Source: Rhodanobacter glycinis
Lineage (GTDB): Bacteria; Pseudomonadota; Gammaproteobacteria; Xanthomonadales; Rhodanobacteraceae
Assembly: GCF_900114325.1 (NCBI RefSeq)
Contig: NZ_FOSR01000017.1
Span: forward strand, 1-64,000
Length of the DNA: 64,000 nt
Direction: 5' to 3'
This document shows positions 37,377-45,464 of the stretch, in pieces (the first letter of the stretch is position 1; each line of letters starts with the position of its first letter). Made by a program: the position numbers and the translations under genes. Below the pieces are notes generated by a model, which was given only the letters and a program-made list of their open reading frames with translations, was not told the DNA's origin and searched no databases.

Positions 37377-38363
37377 TCATTCCGTGACCGGGACCGTGTG
37401 CGGGAAGCGCACGCGGATAATGCCTTCATGGTCGTCACCGCCCCATTCCAGCGGCCAGGCGAAACGCTCGCTGATACGCCGCGCAATCGCCAGCTCGAAG
37501 CCCTGTTCATGGCTCGCGTCATTCGTGGCGCGACCGATACCCGAACCGCTCACCTCGACCGCCCCGGGCAGCACACTGATCTTCACCTTGCCCTGCCCCG
37601 CGGCGTGCTGCCCGGCGTGTCGCACCAGTTGTCCGCACAGCACCGCGAACACCCGCGGTGCGCCGTGCAAGGCGAATCGGGCCGGCTCATCCAGTTGCAA
37701 CGTAATCGCCCTGCCGTGCAAGCCTTCGCGCGCATCCTCCAGCACGCGGCGCAGCACGTCATTGACCACGAAATCGTGTTCGCCCTGGCCATTGTCCGAC
37801 TCTCTGGCAAGGATCAGCAGCGATTCCACCACCGCCTCCAATTCGCGCGTGGCGCGCCGGATGCGTCCCAGCGAGCGTTGCCCGCTCTCGCTCAACGCCG
37901 GCTCGTCGGACAGCATGTCGGTGGACATCTTGATGATCGTCAGCGGACTGCGCAGCTCGTGGCTGGCATCGCGTGTGAAGTAGCGTTCGCGCTGGTTGTA
38001 GTCGGCGACGCGGCTGGCGAAAACGTGCAGCCCGCGCGCCAATTCCGCCAGGTCGGCATCGGAATGGCGCGGCAGGCGCTGTGGTTCCAGCGAATCCAGG
38101 TCCGGCTGTTGCTCGTTCCAGCCGCTGATCACGCGCGCCAACGCACTCACCGGCCGCCACTGGCGTCGCGCCGCCAGCCAGGCCAGTACGCTGGTGATCA
38201 CGATCAACGCCAGTACCGCGAGCGGCGGCGCGACGTCGTAAAAACCCATCAGGCAGGCAATCACCACCGCGACCAGTTGCAGTCCGAAGATCAGCACCAG
38301 CCGGCGATGAAACGCGCCGCGTCGAAACGCGGCGCTGGATGACGACATGCCCCTGTCAGTCAT
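37377..38363 (-). CDS. Membrane sensor histidine kinase with degenerate ATP-binding domain
   Basis: A 328-residue protein: two membrane segments (about residues 20-38 and 45-62) with almost no periplasmic loop, a HAMP-like linker, and a normal H-box with His135 in RDASHELRSPLTIIK. The ATPase domain is eroded: the N-box reads LCGQLVRHAGQHA with both usual Asn replaced, the DxGxG box reads VSGSGIG (Ser272 for Asp), and the second G-box is EQGFELAIARRISE. It therefore probably cannot bind ATP normally and may act as a phosphatase or pseudokinase. The start is uncertain (38363 or 38348). It follows its regulator by 21 nt. Confidence 0.82.
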   Translation of the reverse strand: MTDRGMSSSSAAFRRGAFHRRLVLIFGLQLVAVVIACLMGFYDVAPPLAVLALIVITSVLAWLAARRQWRPVSALARVISGWNEQQPDLDSLEPQRLPRHSDADLAELARGLHVFASRVADYNQRERYFTRDASHELRSPLTIIKMSTDMLSDEPALSESGQRSLGRIRRATRELEAVVESLLILARESDNGQGEHDFVVNDVLRRVLEDAREGLHGRAITLQLDEPARFALHGAPRVFAVLCGQLVRHAGQHAAGQGKVKISVLPGAVEVSGSGIGRATNDASHEQGFELAIARRISERFAWPLEWGGDDHEGIIRVRFPHTVPVTE

Positions 38364-38384
38364 GATGATGGTACGGCCCTCCGA

Positions 38385-39116
38385 TCAGGCCGGTTGCGTG
38401 GCTGACGCCACCTCCGCGGAGAGGTCCGCCAGCCGATAGCCGGCCGAATGGATGGTATGTAACAGGGGATGCGCGAAGGGTTTGTCGATGACCCGACGCA
38501 GGTTGTAGAGATGCGAACGCAAGGTATCCGAATCGGGCAAGGTATCGCCCCAGATCTCGCGCTCGATGTCCCGGCGACTGACCACGCGCGGCGATTCGCG
38601 CATCAGGATCGCCAGCAGCTTCAAGCCGATCGGCGACACCGTGAGTTCCTGCCCGCCACGGGTGAGGCGCAGCGTGGCGGTGTCCAGGGTCATGTCGCCC
38701 ACCGTCAGCACCTCGGTGGACACCTGGCGGCGATCGCGACGGATCAGCGCACGCAGGCGGGCCTCCAGCTCACGCACTTCGAACGGCTTCACCAGGTAAT
38801 CGTCGGCGCCGGCTTCCAGGCCGACCAGCTTGTCTTCCAGCGTGTCGCGTGCCGTCAGCATCAGTACCGGGGTGGATTTCTTGGCGTCGCCGCGCAGCTT
38901 GCGACACACGTCCAGCCCGTCCATGCCCGGCAGCATCAGGTCCAGCACCAGCACGTCATAGCTGTTGGAAACGGCCAGATGCAGGCCACTGACACCATCG
39001 GCGGCGTAATCCACCGAGTAGCCACGGCCTTCGAGGAACTCGCCCACCATCTCGGCGATCTGGCGATTGTCCTCGACCAACAGGATCAGCCCCGCGTTCT
39101 CTTCACGTGCGCTCAT
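38385..39116 (-). CDS. OmpR-family response regulator
   Basis: A 243-residue regulator with an intact receiver (acidic LVEDN, phospho-acceptor Asp in VLDLMLPGMDG, Thr in MLTARD, Lys in YLVKPFE) and a winged-helix DNA-binding domain (SPIGLKLLAILMRESPRVVS, SDTLRSHLYNLRRVIDKPF, ending in the HTIHSAGYRL wing). The start MSAREENAG at 39116 is preferred; a frame to 39140 also exists. It precedes the degenerate kinase gene, so another kinase may supply phosphate. The targets are unknown. Confidence 0.92.
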   Translation of the reverse strand: MSAREENAGLILLVEDNRQIAEMVGEFLEGRGYSVDYAADGVSGLHLAVSNSYDVLVLDLMLPGMDGLDVCRKLRGDAKKSTPVLMLTARDTLEDKLVGLEAGADDYLVKPFEVRELEARLRALIRRDRRQVSTEVLTVGDMTLDTATLRLTRGGQELTVSPIGLKLLAILMRESPRVVSRRDIEREIWGDTLPDSDTLRSHLYNLRRVIDKPFAHPLLHTIHSAGYRLADLSAEVASATQPA

Positions 39117-39210
39117 GAGCGACTCCCTACTCCGTTTCACATTTGTGAAAGGCTACTGGCGCGACCTGTGATCGAGGTGTGAAGACTCCACGCCATCGTT
39201 CAGATTCGTC

Positions 39211-39825
39211 TCAGCGAAGCAGCGGCTGCAGCTTGCCCCATACGGTGTCCAGCACGATCGGCTCGCCCGCGGCAAGGGGATGCAGTCCATCGTCCTGCAT
39301 CAGCTCCGGCTTCAACGCCACGCCAGCGAGCAGAAACGGCACCAGCGCCACGTGCTTCTGCCGCGCCAGATCGGCGTAGATGGCGCGCAGGCCATCACGG
39401 TATTGCGGGCCATAGTTCACCGGCAGCTCGATGCCGAGCAGCAGCACCTTCGCCTTGGCCGCGATGGACTCGTCAATCATCGCCGCAAGGTTGACGCGCA
39501 GGTCAGCCAGCGACAGCCCCTGCAGGCCATCGTTCGCACCCAGCTCGATCACCACTACTTTCGGCCGGTACTTCGCCAGCAGTGCCGGCAGGCGATTGCG
39601 ACCGCTCAGCGACGTCTCGCCACTGATGCTGGCATTGATCGCCGTCCATGCCGGCACCATCTTGCCAAGACGGACATCCAGCAGATGCACCCAGCCCTGG
39701 TCCGTGGCTATGTTGTGTGCGGCGGACAGCGAATCGCCCAGTACCAGCACGGTCTTCGTCGGCGCGGCCTGCACCGTGGCGACCATCGCGAACAGGGATA
39801 ACAGCAGCCACAGGATTCGACGCAT
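39211..39825 (-). CDS. tesA: Arylesterase / thioesterase I-type SGNH hydrolase
   Basis: A 204-residue secreted SGNH hydrolase (E. coli TesA type). The signal peptide ends near VQA-APT. The catalytic Ser is in LVLGDSLSAAHN, the Gly/Asn blocks in ASISGETSLSGR and VIELGANDGLQG, and the Asp-His pair in QDDGLHPLA. It hydrolyses acyl esters or acyl-CoA in the periplasm. Its start codon overlaps, on the opposite strand, the ATG of the divergent ABC gene (shared CATG at 39823-39826), which is the usual tesA/ybbA neighbourhood. Confidence 0.93.
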   Translation of the reverse strand: MRRILWLLLSLFAMVATVQAAPTKTVLVLGDSLSAAHNIATDQGWVHLLDVRLGKMVPAWTAINASISGETSLSGRNRLPALLAKYRPKVVVIELGANDGLQGLSLADLRVNLAAMIDESIAAKAKVLLLGIELPVNYGPQYRDGLRAIYADLARQKHVALVPFLLAGVALKPELMQDDGLHPLAAGEPIVLDTVWGKLQPLLR

Positions 39826-40525
39826 GAGCGGTACACCCCGGTTTCTTCTCGATGTGCGCGATGTTAGCAAGTCGGTACAAGGCCCCGAGGGGCGGCTGGA
39901 TATCCTCGATGGCGTAAGCCTGCAGGTGGCGACAGGCGAGAGCTTCGCCATCGTCGGCGCGTCGGGCTCGGGCAAAACCACCCTGCTCGGCCTGCTCGCC
40001 GGACTGGACACCCCCAGCGCAGGCAGCATCCGTCTCGACGGCCACGCGCTGGAAAACATGGACGAAGAGGCCCGGGCCGATCTGCGGCGGCAACTGGTCG
40101 GCTTCGTGTTCCAGTCGTTCCACCTGTTGCCGGCACTCAGCGCCGAAGAAAACGTGATGCTGCCGCTGGAACTGGAGGGCGATCGCCTCGCCCGCACGCG
40201 TGCGCGCGAAGCCTTGGCCTCGGTTGGCCTGGAGGCACGGCGTCGCCACTACCCGGCGCAGCTGTCCGGCGGCGAGCAGCAACGCGTGGCGATCGCGCGC
40301 GCTTTCGTGCATGGCCCGCGCGTGTTGTTTGCCGACGAACCCACCGGCAATCTCGATCAACGCACCGGCCATCACATCATCGACCTGCTGTTCGCGCTGA
40401 ACCGCGACCACCACACCACCCTGGTGCTGGTCACCCACGACGCCCAACTGGCCGAACGTTGCGTACGCCGGGTGGAACTGGAAGAAGGCCGCCTGCGCGC
40501 GCACTCCGGGGAAGCGGACGCATGA
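39824..40525 (+). CDS. ybbA: ABC transporter ATP-binding protein, YbbA type
   Basis: A 233-residue LolD/MacB-like ATPase: Walker [11 protein letters not shown], signature [14 protein letters not shown], Walker [14 protein letters not shown] and the switch His in VTHDAQL. The start ATG at 39824 gives [18 protein letters not shown]. It is coupled to the permease by an ATGA overlap. YbbA/YbbP systems are MacB-like and thought to act as mechanotransmitters or in export or release of lipophilic molecules; the pairing with tesA is conserved. The gene has no leader longer than its divergent neighbour allows, so its promoter must lie inside tesA. Confidence 0.93.
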   Translation: MSGTPRFLLDVRDVSKSVQGPEGRLDILDGVSLQVATGESFAIVGASGSGKTTLLGLLAGLDTPSAGSIRLDGHALENMDEEARADLRRQLVGFVFQSFHLLPALSAEENVMLPLELEGDRLARTRAREALASVGLEARRRHYPAQLSGGEQQRVAIARAFVHGPRVLFADEPTGNLDQRTGHHIIDLLFALNRDHHTTLVLVTHDAQLAERCVRRVELEEGRLRAHSGEADA

Positions 40526-43005
40526 ACCTGCTGCGGCTGTCCCTGCGCACTTTGCGCCGCGAATGGCGGCTGCCCGAATTACGCACGCTGGCCGGCTCGC
40601 TGGTGCTGGCGGTGGCGGCACTGGGCGTGGTCGCCACGCTGTCGACGCGGGTGGAACGCGGCGTGCTCGCCAGTGCGGCGGAACTGATCGGTGGCGACAT
40701 CGGCGTGTCCTCGCCGCAACGTTTGCCTGACGACTTGGCCACCCGCGCCACCCACGACGGCTTGAAGGTCAACCGCAGCGCCAGCTTCCCCAGTGTGGCT
40801 TTTGCCCACGGCCGCAGCCAATTGCTTGATGTGCTGGCGACCGATACGGCCTATCCCCTGCGCGGCACGCTGGAACTTCGCGACGCCCACGGCCATACGC
40901 AGACGGGACACGGACCGGCAGCGGGCAACGTCTATCTCGATCATCGCGCACTGGTCGCGCTGCAGCTGCAGGTGGGCGACATGCTGCAACTCGGCGGCCG
41001 CGAACTGCACATCGCCGCCGAACTGGTACGCCAGCCCGATGGCGGTCAACTGATCGCACTGGCCCCGCGCGCGGTGATGAGCCTGACCGATGCCGAACAG
41101 GCTGGCCTGCTGGGTATCGGCAGTCGCGCCAGGCATCGGTTGCTGCTGGCCGGTGCGCCTGCCGCAGTCCACGACTGGCGCGATTGGGCGCAGTCGACCA
41201 CCCTGCCACAAGGCGCGCAACTGATCACCCCGGAACAGACCCGCCAGCGCATGCGCAGCGCCTTCGATCGTGCCAGCGCCTTCCTGCGCCTCACCGCCTT
41301 GCTGTCGGCCCTGCTCGCCGGCGTGGCGATCGCCCTGGCTGCGCAACAGTACGCGCGACGCAAAACCAGCGAAGTGGCGTTGCTGCGCGCCCTGGGCACC
41401 CCGCGACGGCGGGTGTTCGGCCTGTTGATCGGCACCTTGCTGGCACTCGCCGTACCCGCGTTGATCGTGGGCGTGGCGCTGGCCCTGGGACTGGCACAGG
41501 CTGCCTGGCTGTTTGCCAGCACCTTGTTCGCCGGCGTGCCGACGGTGCTGCCGTGGGGCCCCGCATTGGCCGCGGCCGGCATCGGGCTTGCAGTGCTCGC
41601 CGGCTTCGCCCTGCCGCCCTTGGCGCGGCTGGCCGAGGTATCGCCGGTCGCGGTTTTCCGCGACAGCGTCACGCGACGGGTACGACGTTTCGACGGTCTG
41701 TACCTGGTTCCGGTGCTGGTCGCGCTGGCCCTGATCTGGAGCCAGAGCGGCTCGGCGCGGCTGGCTGGCATTCTTGCCATCAGCCTGTCCGGCGTGGCCG
41801 TGGCAGCCGCCCTGCTGGCGTGGGGCTTGCTGTGGCTGGCGCGCCGCGTGGCACCGGGTGCGCATCCCGCGCTTCGACTGGGGCTGGCCGCGCTGGCCCG
41901 GCGCCGCGGGCTAAGCGTGATCCAGGCCACCGCGCTGGGCATGGGCCTCACCGCGCTGCTGGTGCTGGCGATCATCGCGCCCTCCATGCTCGACGGCTGG
42001 CGCAGCGAATTGCCCTCGAACACGCCGAACTGGTTCGTGCTGAATCTGCAGACCAACCAGCGCGACGACTTCAGCAAGGCACTCGCGCGACTCGGCGCGG
42101 ACCAGCTCAACATGCTGCCGCTGGCGGTCGGCAAGCTGGTGGCCATCGATGGCCATCCGATCGACGGCCTGCACTTCAACGACCCGCGCGCGAAAGACTG
42201 GAGCGACCGCCAGTTGCGCTTGTCCTGGGCCGGCACGCTGCCACCGGCCAACCGGGTGATCGCCGGCCACTGGTTCACGCCGCATCCGGCGCAGGCGGAA
42301 GTGTCGGTGGACACGATGTGGCGCGACATGTTCGCGCTGAAGCTTGGCGACACGTTGAGCTTCGACGTGGGTGAAGGCCGGCTCGACGCCAGGGTCACCA
42401 GCTTCCGCCAGGTCGACTGGAGTTCGTTCCGCGTCAACTTCTTCCTGTTGCTCGACCCCGCCCACGCCAGTGCGCTGCCGCACACCTGGCTGGCCAGTTT
42501 CCACTTGCCACGCGGGCACGCGACGCAGGTGGCCACGCTGTCGCGCGCCTATCCCAACCTGAGCCTGGTGGATGTGGACGACCTGCTCGACCGCATCCAC
42601 CAGATCGTCGATCGCGTAAGCGGCGCGGTGCGTTGGGTGCTGGCTTTCAGCCTGCTCGCCGGCGCGCTGGTGCTGGCCGCCGCGCTTTCCGCCAGCGCCG
42701 CCGAACGTCGCCACGAAGCGGCGCTGTTGCGCACGCTGGGTGCACGGCGCGGGCAGCTTCGCATCGCGGCTGCCTGCGAGTTTGCGTTGCTCGGTCTGAT
42801 CGCCGGGCTCACCGCCACCGCGGGCGCGGCCGGCGCCGGCTGGTGGCTGGGACGGCAGGTGTTTCACATCGAGCACTACGTGCCACCGCTTGGGTCACTG
42901 GCCTTGTCCGCGCTGATCGCCGCGGTCGTGGTGATGCTGCTGGGGCTAGCCGGCACGCGCAAGGTGACGCGTACGTCGCCGATGCGGCTGTTGCGGGAGG
43001 GCTGA
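40522..43005 (+). CDS. ybbP: ABC transporter permease, YbbP (FtsX/LolE-like) type
   Basis: An 827-residue FtsX-family permease: one N-terminal membrane segment (residues about 25-45), a large periplasmic domain (about 50-240), blocks of membrane segments near 260-420 and 430-510, a second periplasmic domain and a C-terminal trio near 710-810. It ends LLREG as is typical of this family. The coupling segment RRKTSEVALLRALGTPRRRV is repeated near the end as ERRHEAALLRTLGARRGQLR. It overlaps ybbA by 4 nt and is clearly its partner. Substrate unknown. Confidence 0.92.
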   Translation: MNLLRLSLRTLRREWRLPELRTLAGSLVLAVAALGVVATLSTRVERGVLASAAELIGGDIGVSSPQRLPDDLATRATHDGLKVNRSASFPSVAFAHGRSQLLDVLATDTAYPLRGTLELRDAHGHTQTGHGPAAGNVYLDHRALVALQLQVGDMLQLGGRELHIAAELVRQPDGGQLIALAPRAVMSLTDAEQAGLLGIGSRARHRLLLAGAPAAVHDWRDWAQSTTLPQGAQLITPEQTRQRMRSAFDRASAFLRLTALLSALLAGVAIALAAQQYARRKTSEVALLRALGTPRRRVFGLLIGTLLALAVPALIVGVALALGLAQAAWLFASTLFAGVPTVLPWGPALAAAGIGLAVLAGFALPPLARLAEVSPVAVFRDSVTRRVRRFDGLYLVPVLVALALIWSQSGSARLAGILAISLSGVAVAAALLAWGLLWLARRVAPGAHPALRLGLAALARRRGLSVIQATALGMGLTALLVLAIIAPSMLDGWRSELPSNTPNWFVLNLQTNQRDDFSKALARLGADQLNMLPLAVGKLVAIDGHPIDGLHFNDPRAKDWSDRQLRLSWAGTLPPANRVIAGHWFTPHPAQAEVSVDTMWRDMFALKLGDTLSFDVGEGRLDARVTSFRQVDWSSFRVNFFLLLDPAHASALPHTWLASFHLPRGHATQVATLSRAYPNLSLVDVDDLLDRIHQIVDRVSGAVRWVLAFSLLAGALVLAAALSASAAERRHEAALLRTLGARRGQLRIAAACEFALLGLIAGLTATAGAAGAGWWLGRQVFHIEHYVPPLGSLALSALIAAVVVMLLGLAGTRKVTRTSPMRLLREG

Positions 43006-43051
43006 GCAGACCCCAGACTGGCGCCACGACCCTCCAGACGGAAACACGTCC

Positions 43052-43258
43052 ATGTCTACTCCCGAAAAGCCCGATACGCCCCGGCGCCGCCGCAACATGG
43101 GCGCGGGCATCGCCATCGGCATCGGCCTCGGTTGTGCCTTTGGCGTCGCGCTGCACAACCTGGCCGTGGGCATTGCCCTGGGTGCCGGCATCGGGATCGC
43201 CATCGGTGCCGGCAGCACTCGCTCCTGCCGTCGCCGGGGCGACGACGAAACGCACTGA
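43052..43258 (+). CDS. Small two-helix glycine-zipper membrane peptide
   Basis: A 68-residue hypothetical protein. A charged N-terminus (MSTPEKPDTPRRRRN) is followed by two hydrophobic, Gly-rich segments, GAGIAIGIGLGCAFGVAL and LAVGIALGAGIGIAIGAGS, and a basic tail with RSCRRRGDDETH. The Gly spacing (GxxxG and GxGxG) suggests helix packing or oligomerisation. It lies 47 nt after ybbP and 13 nt before the next carrier gene and may belong to that operon. I do not recognise the family. Confidence 0.6.
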   Translation: MSTPEKPDTPRRRRNMGAGIAIGIGLGCAFGVALHNLAVGIALGAGIGIAIGAGSTRSCRRRGDDETH

Positions 43259-43270
43259 CATCGCCACCGC

Positions 43271-44404
43271 ATGCCGCGTACGTCCGCCGTTATCAGGCCT
43301 TGGCTGCATCGACTGAAAAGCGAGTGGCTGTTGCTGCTGTTCGCCATCCTGGCCATCGCGCTGGCCCTCATCGACCCGCAACCACTGGCGCAATATCGCC
43401 GCTGGTTGCAACTGCCCACACTGGCGGGCCTGCTGGGCTTGCTGATCGCCATCCAGGGCATCCGCGACAGCGGCCTGGTGCAACACGCTGCCAGCTTGTT
43501 GCTGGCACGCATGCATTCGCTGCGTGGGCTGGGCCTGTTGCTGGTGGCACTCACCGCGTTGCTGTCGATGGTACTGACCAATGACGTAAGCCTGTTCCTG
43601 GTCGTGCCATTGACGCTGGCAGCCGGCAGCATTTCGAATCTGCCGGTGGGCCGCATGGTGGTGCTGGAGGCACTGGCCGTGAATGCCGGCAGCACGCTGA
43701 GCCCGATCGGCAACCCGCAGAACCTGCTGCTTTGGCAGCACGCACAGGTGTCGTTTTTTCATTTCGTCGCGGCGATGTTGGCTGTTGCCGCGGTGATGCT
43801 CGTGCTGCTGGGCGCATTGACGTGGCTATGGCTTCCGCGCGAACGCGTGGCGCTGACCGCGGAACGCCTTGATGACAGCATCGCGTCGCCCCGATTGGCG
43901 CTGGGCGCCGTGCTGGCACTGGTCGGCATGGTCGTGGCGATGGAATACGGCCACGCCCTGACAGGCGCGCTGTTGCTACTGCTGTTGTTCGTGCTGCTGG
44001 CGCGACCCAGCCTGCGCCGGATCGACTGGCTGTTGCTGCTCACGTTCGCGGCAATCTTCCTCGGGCTTGGCCATTTCGCCGAATTGCCGGTGGTGCGGCA
44101 TCTGCTTGGCCACCTCGACTTGCACCTGCCACTGATTCTTTACGTCAGCGGCATCGTCGCCTCGCAGCTGATCAGCAACGTGCCGGCCACCGTCCTGCTG
44201 CTGGATCACGCACCCGACGCACTGGCGCTGGCCGTGGCGGTCAACGTGGGTGGTTTCGGACTGGCGATCGGCTCGATGGCGAACCTGATTGCGCTGCGAC
44301 TGGCGAAACAGCCGCACGGCTGGCGGCTGTTTCATGCAGTCTCGGTACCTTTCCTGCTGGTGTGCGCACCGCTGGTGTACCTGGCATGGCGCGCGTTGGG
44401 ATGA
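43271..44404 (+). CDS. SLC13/ArsB-NhaD superfamily inner-membrane carrier
   Basis: A 377-residue carrier with about ten membrane segments. Two hairpin-type repeats with the family signatures are visible: LTNDVSLFLVVPLTLAAG then SPIGNPQNLLLW in the first half, and QLISNVPATVLLLDHAP then GSMANLIALRLAKQ in the second half. Paired N(D/V)xxxF/L..P motifs are typical of the ion transporter (IT) superfamily (arsenite, citrate, sulphate, Na/H). The substrate cannot be assigned. The distance to the preceding small gene is 13 nt. Confidence 0.82.
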   Translation: MPRTSAVIRPWLHRLKSEWLLLLFAILAIALALIDPQPLAQYRRWLQLPTLAGLLGLLIAIQGIRDSGLVQHAASLLLARMHSLRGLGLLLVALTALLSMVLTNDVSLFLVVPLTLAAGSISNLPVGRMVVLEALAVNAGSTLSPIGNPQNLLLWQHAQVSFFHFVAAMLAVAAVMLVLLGALTWLWLPRERVALTAERLDDSIASPRLALGAVLALVGMVVAMEYGHALTGALLLLLLFVLLARPSLRRIDWLLLLTFAAIFLGLGHFAELPVVRHLLGHLDLHLPLILYVSGIVASQLISNVPATVLLLDHAPDALALAVAVNVGGFGLAIGSMANLIALRLAKQPHGWRLFHAVSVPFLLVCAPLVYLAWRALG

Positions 44405-44436
44405 ACCCCCAGCGCGTGCCCCCGCCATAGGCATGC

Positions 44437-45210
44437 TCAGTCGTCGCTGGGCACGCTGACCTTGCCCTTCACCCCGCTGTGATCGACATCGCCGCTACCC
44501 ACCGCACTCACGCTCAGATTGCCCTGCACGTCCTTCACCGACAGGTCGCCCGAACCCAACGTGCTGGCCTGCACGCTGCCAGCCACCTGGCGCAGCGTCA
44601 CGTCACCCGAGCCGATGCTGCCGATGTGCACATCGCCACGGATGTTGCTGGCCTTGACGTCACCCGAGCCTACCGAGCCCAGTTCCAGGCTGCCGATGTC
44701 CTCGGCGTCGACATCCCCCGAGCCCACGCTGCTGCTGAGCTTGCCGGTGATCCGGCGCACGTCCAGATCGCCCGAACCGACATGACTGGCAAGCTGCTGC
44801 AGATCGCTGACGTGGGCATCGCCCGAGCCCACGTCCAGCGTCACCGGCATGCTGGAAGGCAGTTGCAGCCTGAGATCGAGATAGGCGTAGGAGCTGCCGA
44901 ACAGGTTGATGTTGAACCAGCCTTCCTTGTTGCCGATGTCGACGATCAACTGGTCGCCTTCGCGGCGCGAGGTAACCTGCAATTTGTCCAGCAGCGACTG
45001 GTCCGATGCGCAGGCGCGACCGCTCAGCTGCAGGTCGGTCGCACTGCCATTGCCGAGGAGGTGCAGATCGTGGCTGTGCACTTCGATCTGCACGCCATGC
45101 ACACCGGCCAGGTCGAGCTTCAACGCGCGCGGCGCCTGGTATTTGCATTGATCGGTGGCGGTAGCCGCCAAGGGCAGCAGCAACAGGGCGAGGACGAGGA
45201 TTCGACGCAT
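44437..45210 (-). CDS. Secreted DUF4097/DUF2807-like protein with VGSGD repeats
   Basis: A 257-residue protein with signal peptide (LVLALLLLPLAATATDQC). The first 130 residues are mixed beta. The rest is seven copies of a 17-19-residue unit starting GSGD (VGSGDAHV, VGSGDLDV, VGSGDVDA, VGSGDVKA, IGSGDVTL, LGSGDLSV, VGSGDVDH), which predicts a right-handed beta-solenoid. Related DUF4097/DUF2807 proteins are called auto-transporter adhesin heads, but no export domain is present, so a periplasmic or lipid-facing role is as likely. The start MRRILVLALLLL is well supported. Copy 2 of the 166-bp repeat lies 35 nt upstream of its start. Confidence 0.7.
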   Translation of the reverse strand: MRRILVLALLLLPLAATATDQCKYQAPRALKLDLAGVHGVQIEVHSHDLHLLGNGSATDLQLSGRACASDQSLLDKLQVTSRREGDQLIVDIGNKEGWFNINLFGSSYAYLDLRLQLPSSMPVTLDVGSGDAHVSDLQQLASHVGSGDLDVRRITGKLSSSVGSGDVDAEDIGSLELGSVGSGDVKASNIRGDVHIGSIGSGDVTLRQVAGSVQASTLGSGDLSVKDVQGNLSVSAVGSGDVDHSGVKGKVSVPSDD

Positions 45211-45244
45211 GATGTTCTCCGCAAATGGATGAGACGGCCCTGCC

Positions 45245-45410
45245 AGGAGCGTGGGCGGTAGAAACTTTCGAGGCGAAAAAGTGGCTGCGTGAGGACAGAT
45301 TTTCGACGATTCGCCGGCCCATAGTGGTTCTATGGGCCAAAAAGCGACGGACATATGGACCACGCAGACGCTTTTGCAGCCCGGAAGATTTCTACCACCC
45401 ACGCTCCTAG
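45245..45410 (+). repeat. 166-bp near-palindromic repeat element, copy 2
   Basis: Same length as the copy at 28817-28982 and differing at 9 of 166 positions, all transitions, with no indel. One change is compensatory: the left arm GGCAG becomes GGTAG while the facing right arm CTGCC becomes CTACC, keeping a base pair. The central 9-bp hairpin and the outer AGGAGCGTGG/CTCCTAG ends are conserved. Here it lies between mazG (stop 55 nt away) and the VGSGD gene (start 35 nt away), in opposite orientation relative to the genes compared with copy 1. Confidence 0.85.
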
Positions 45411-45464
45411 GATGCAGCCCGGACAAAAAGGGTTGCAGGCCGGCTCGAACATCGCCGGATCCTG

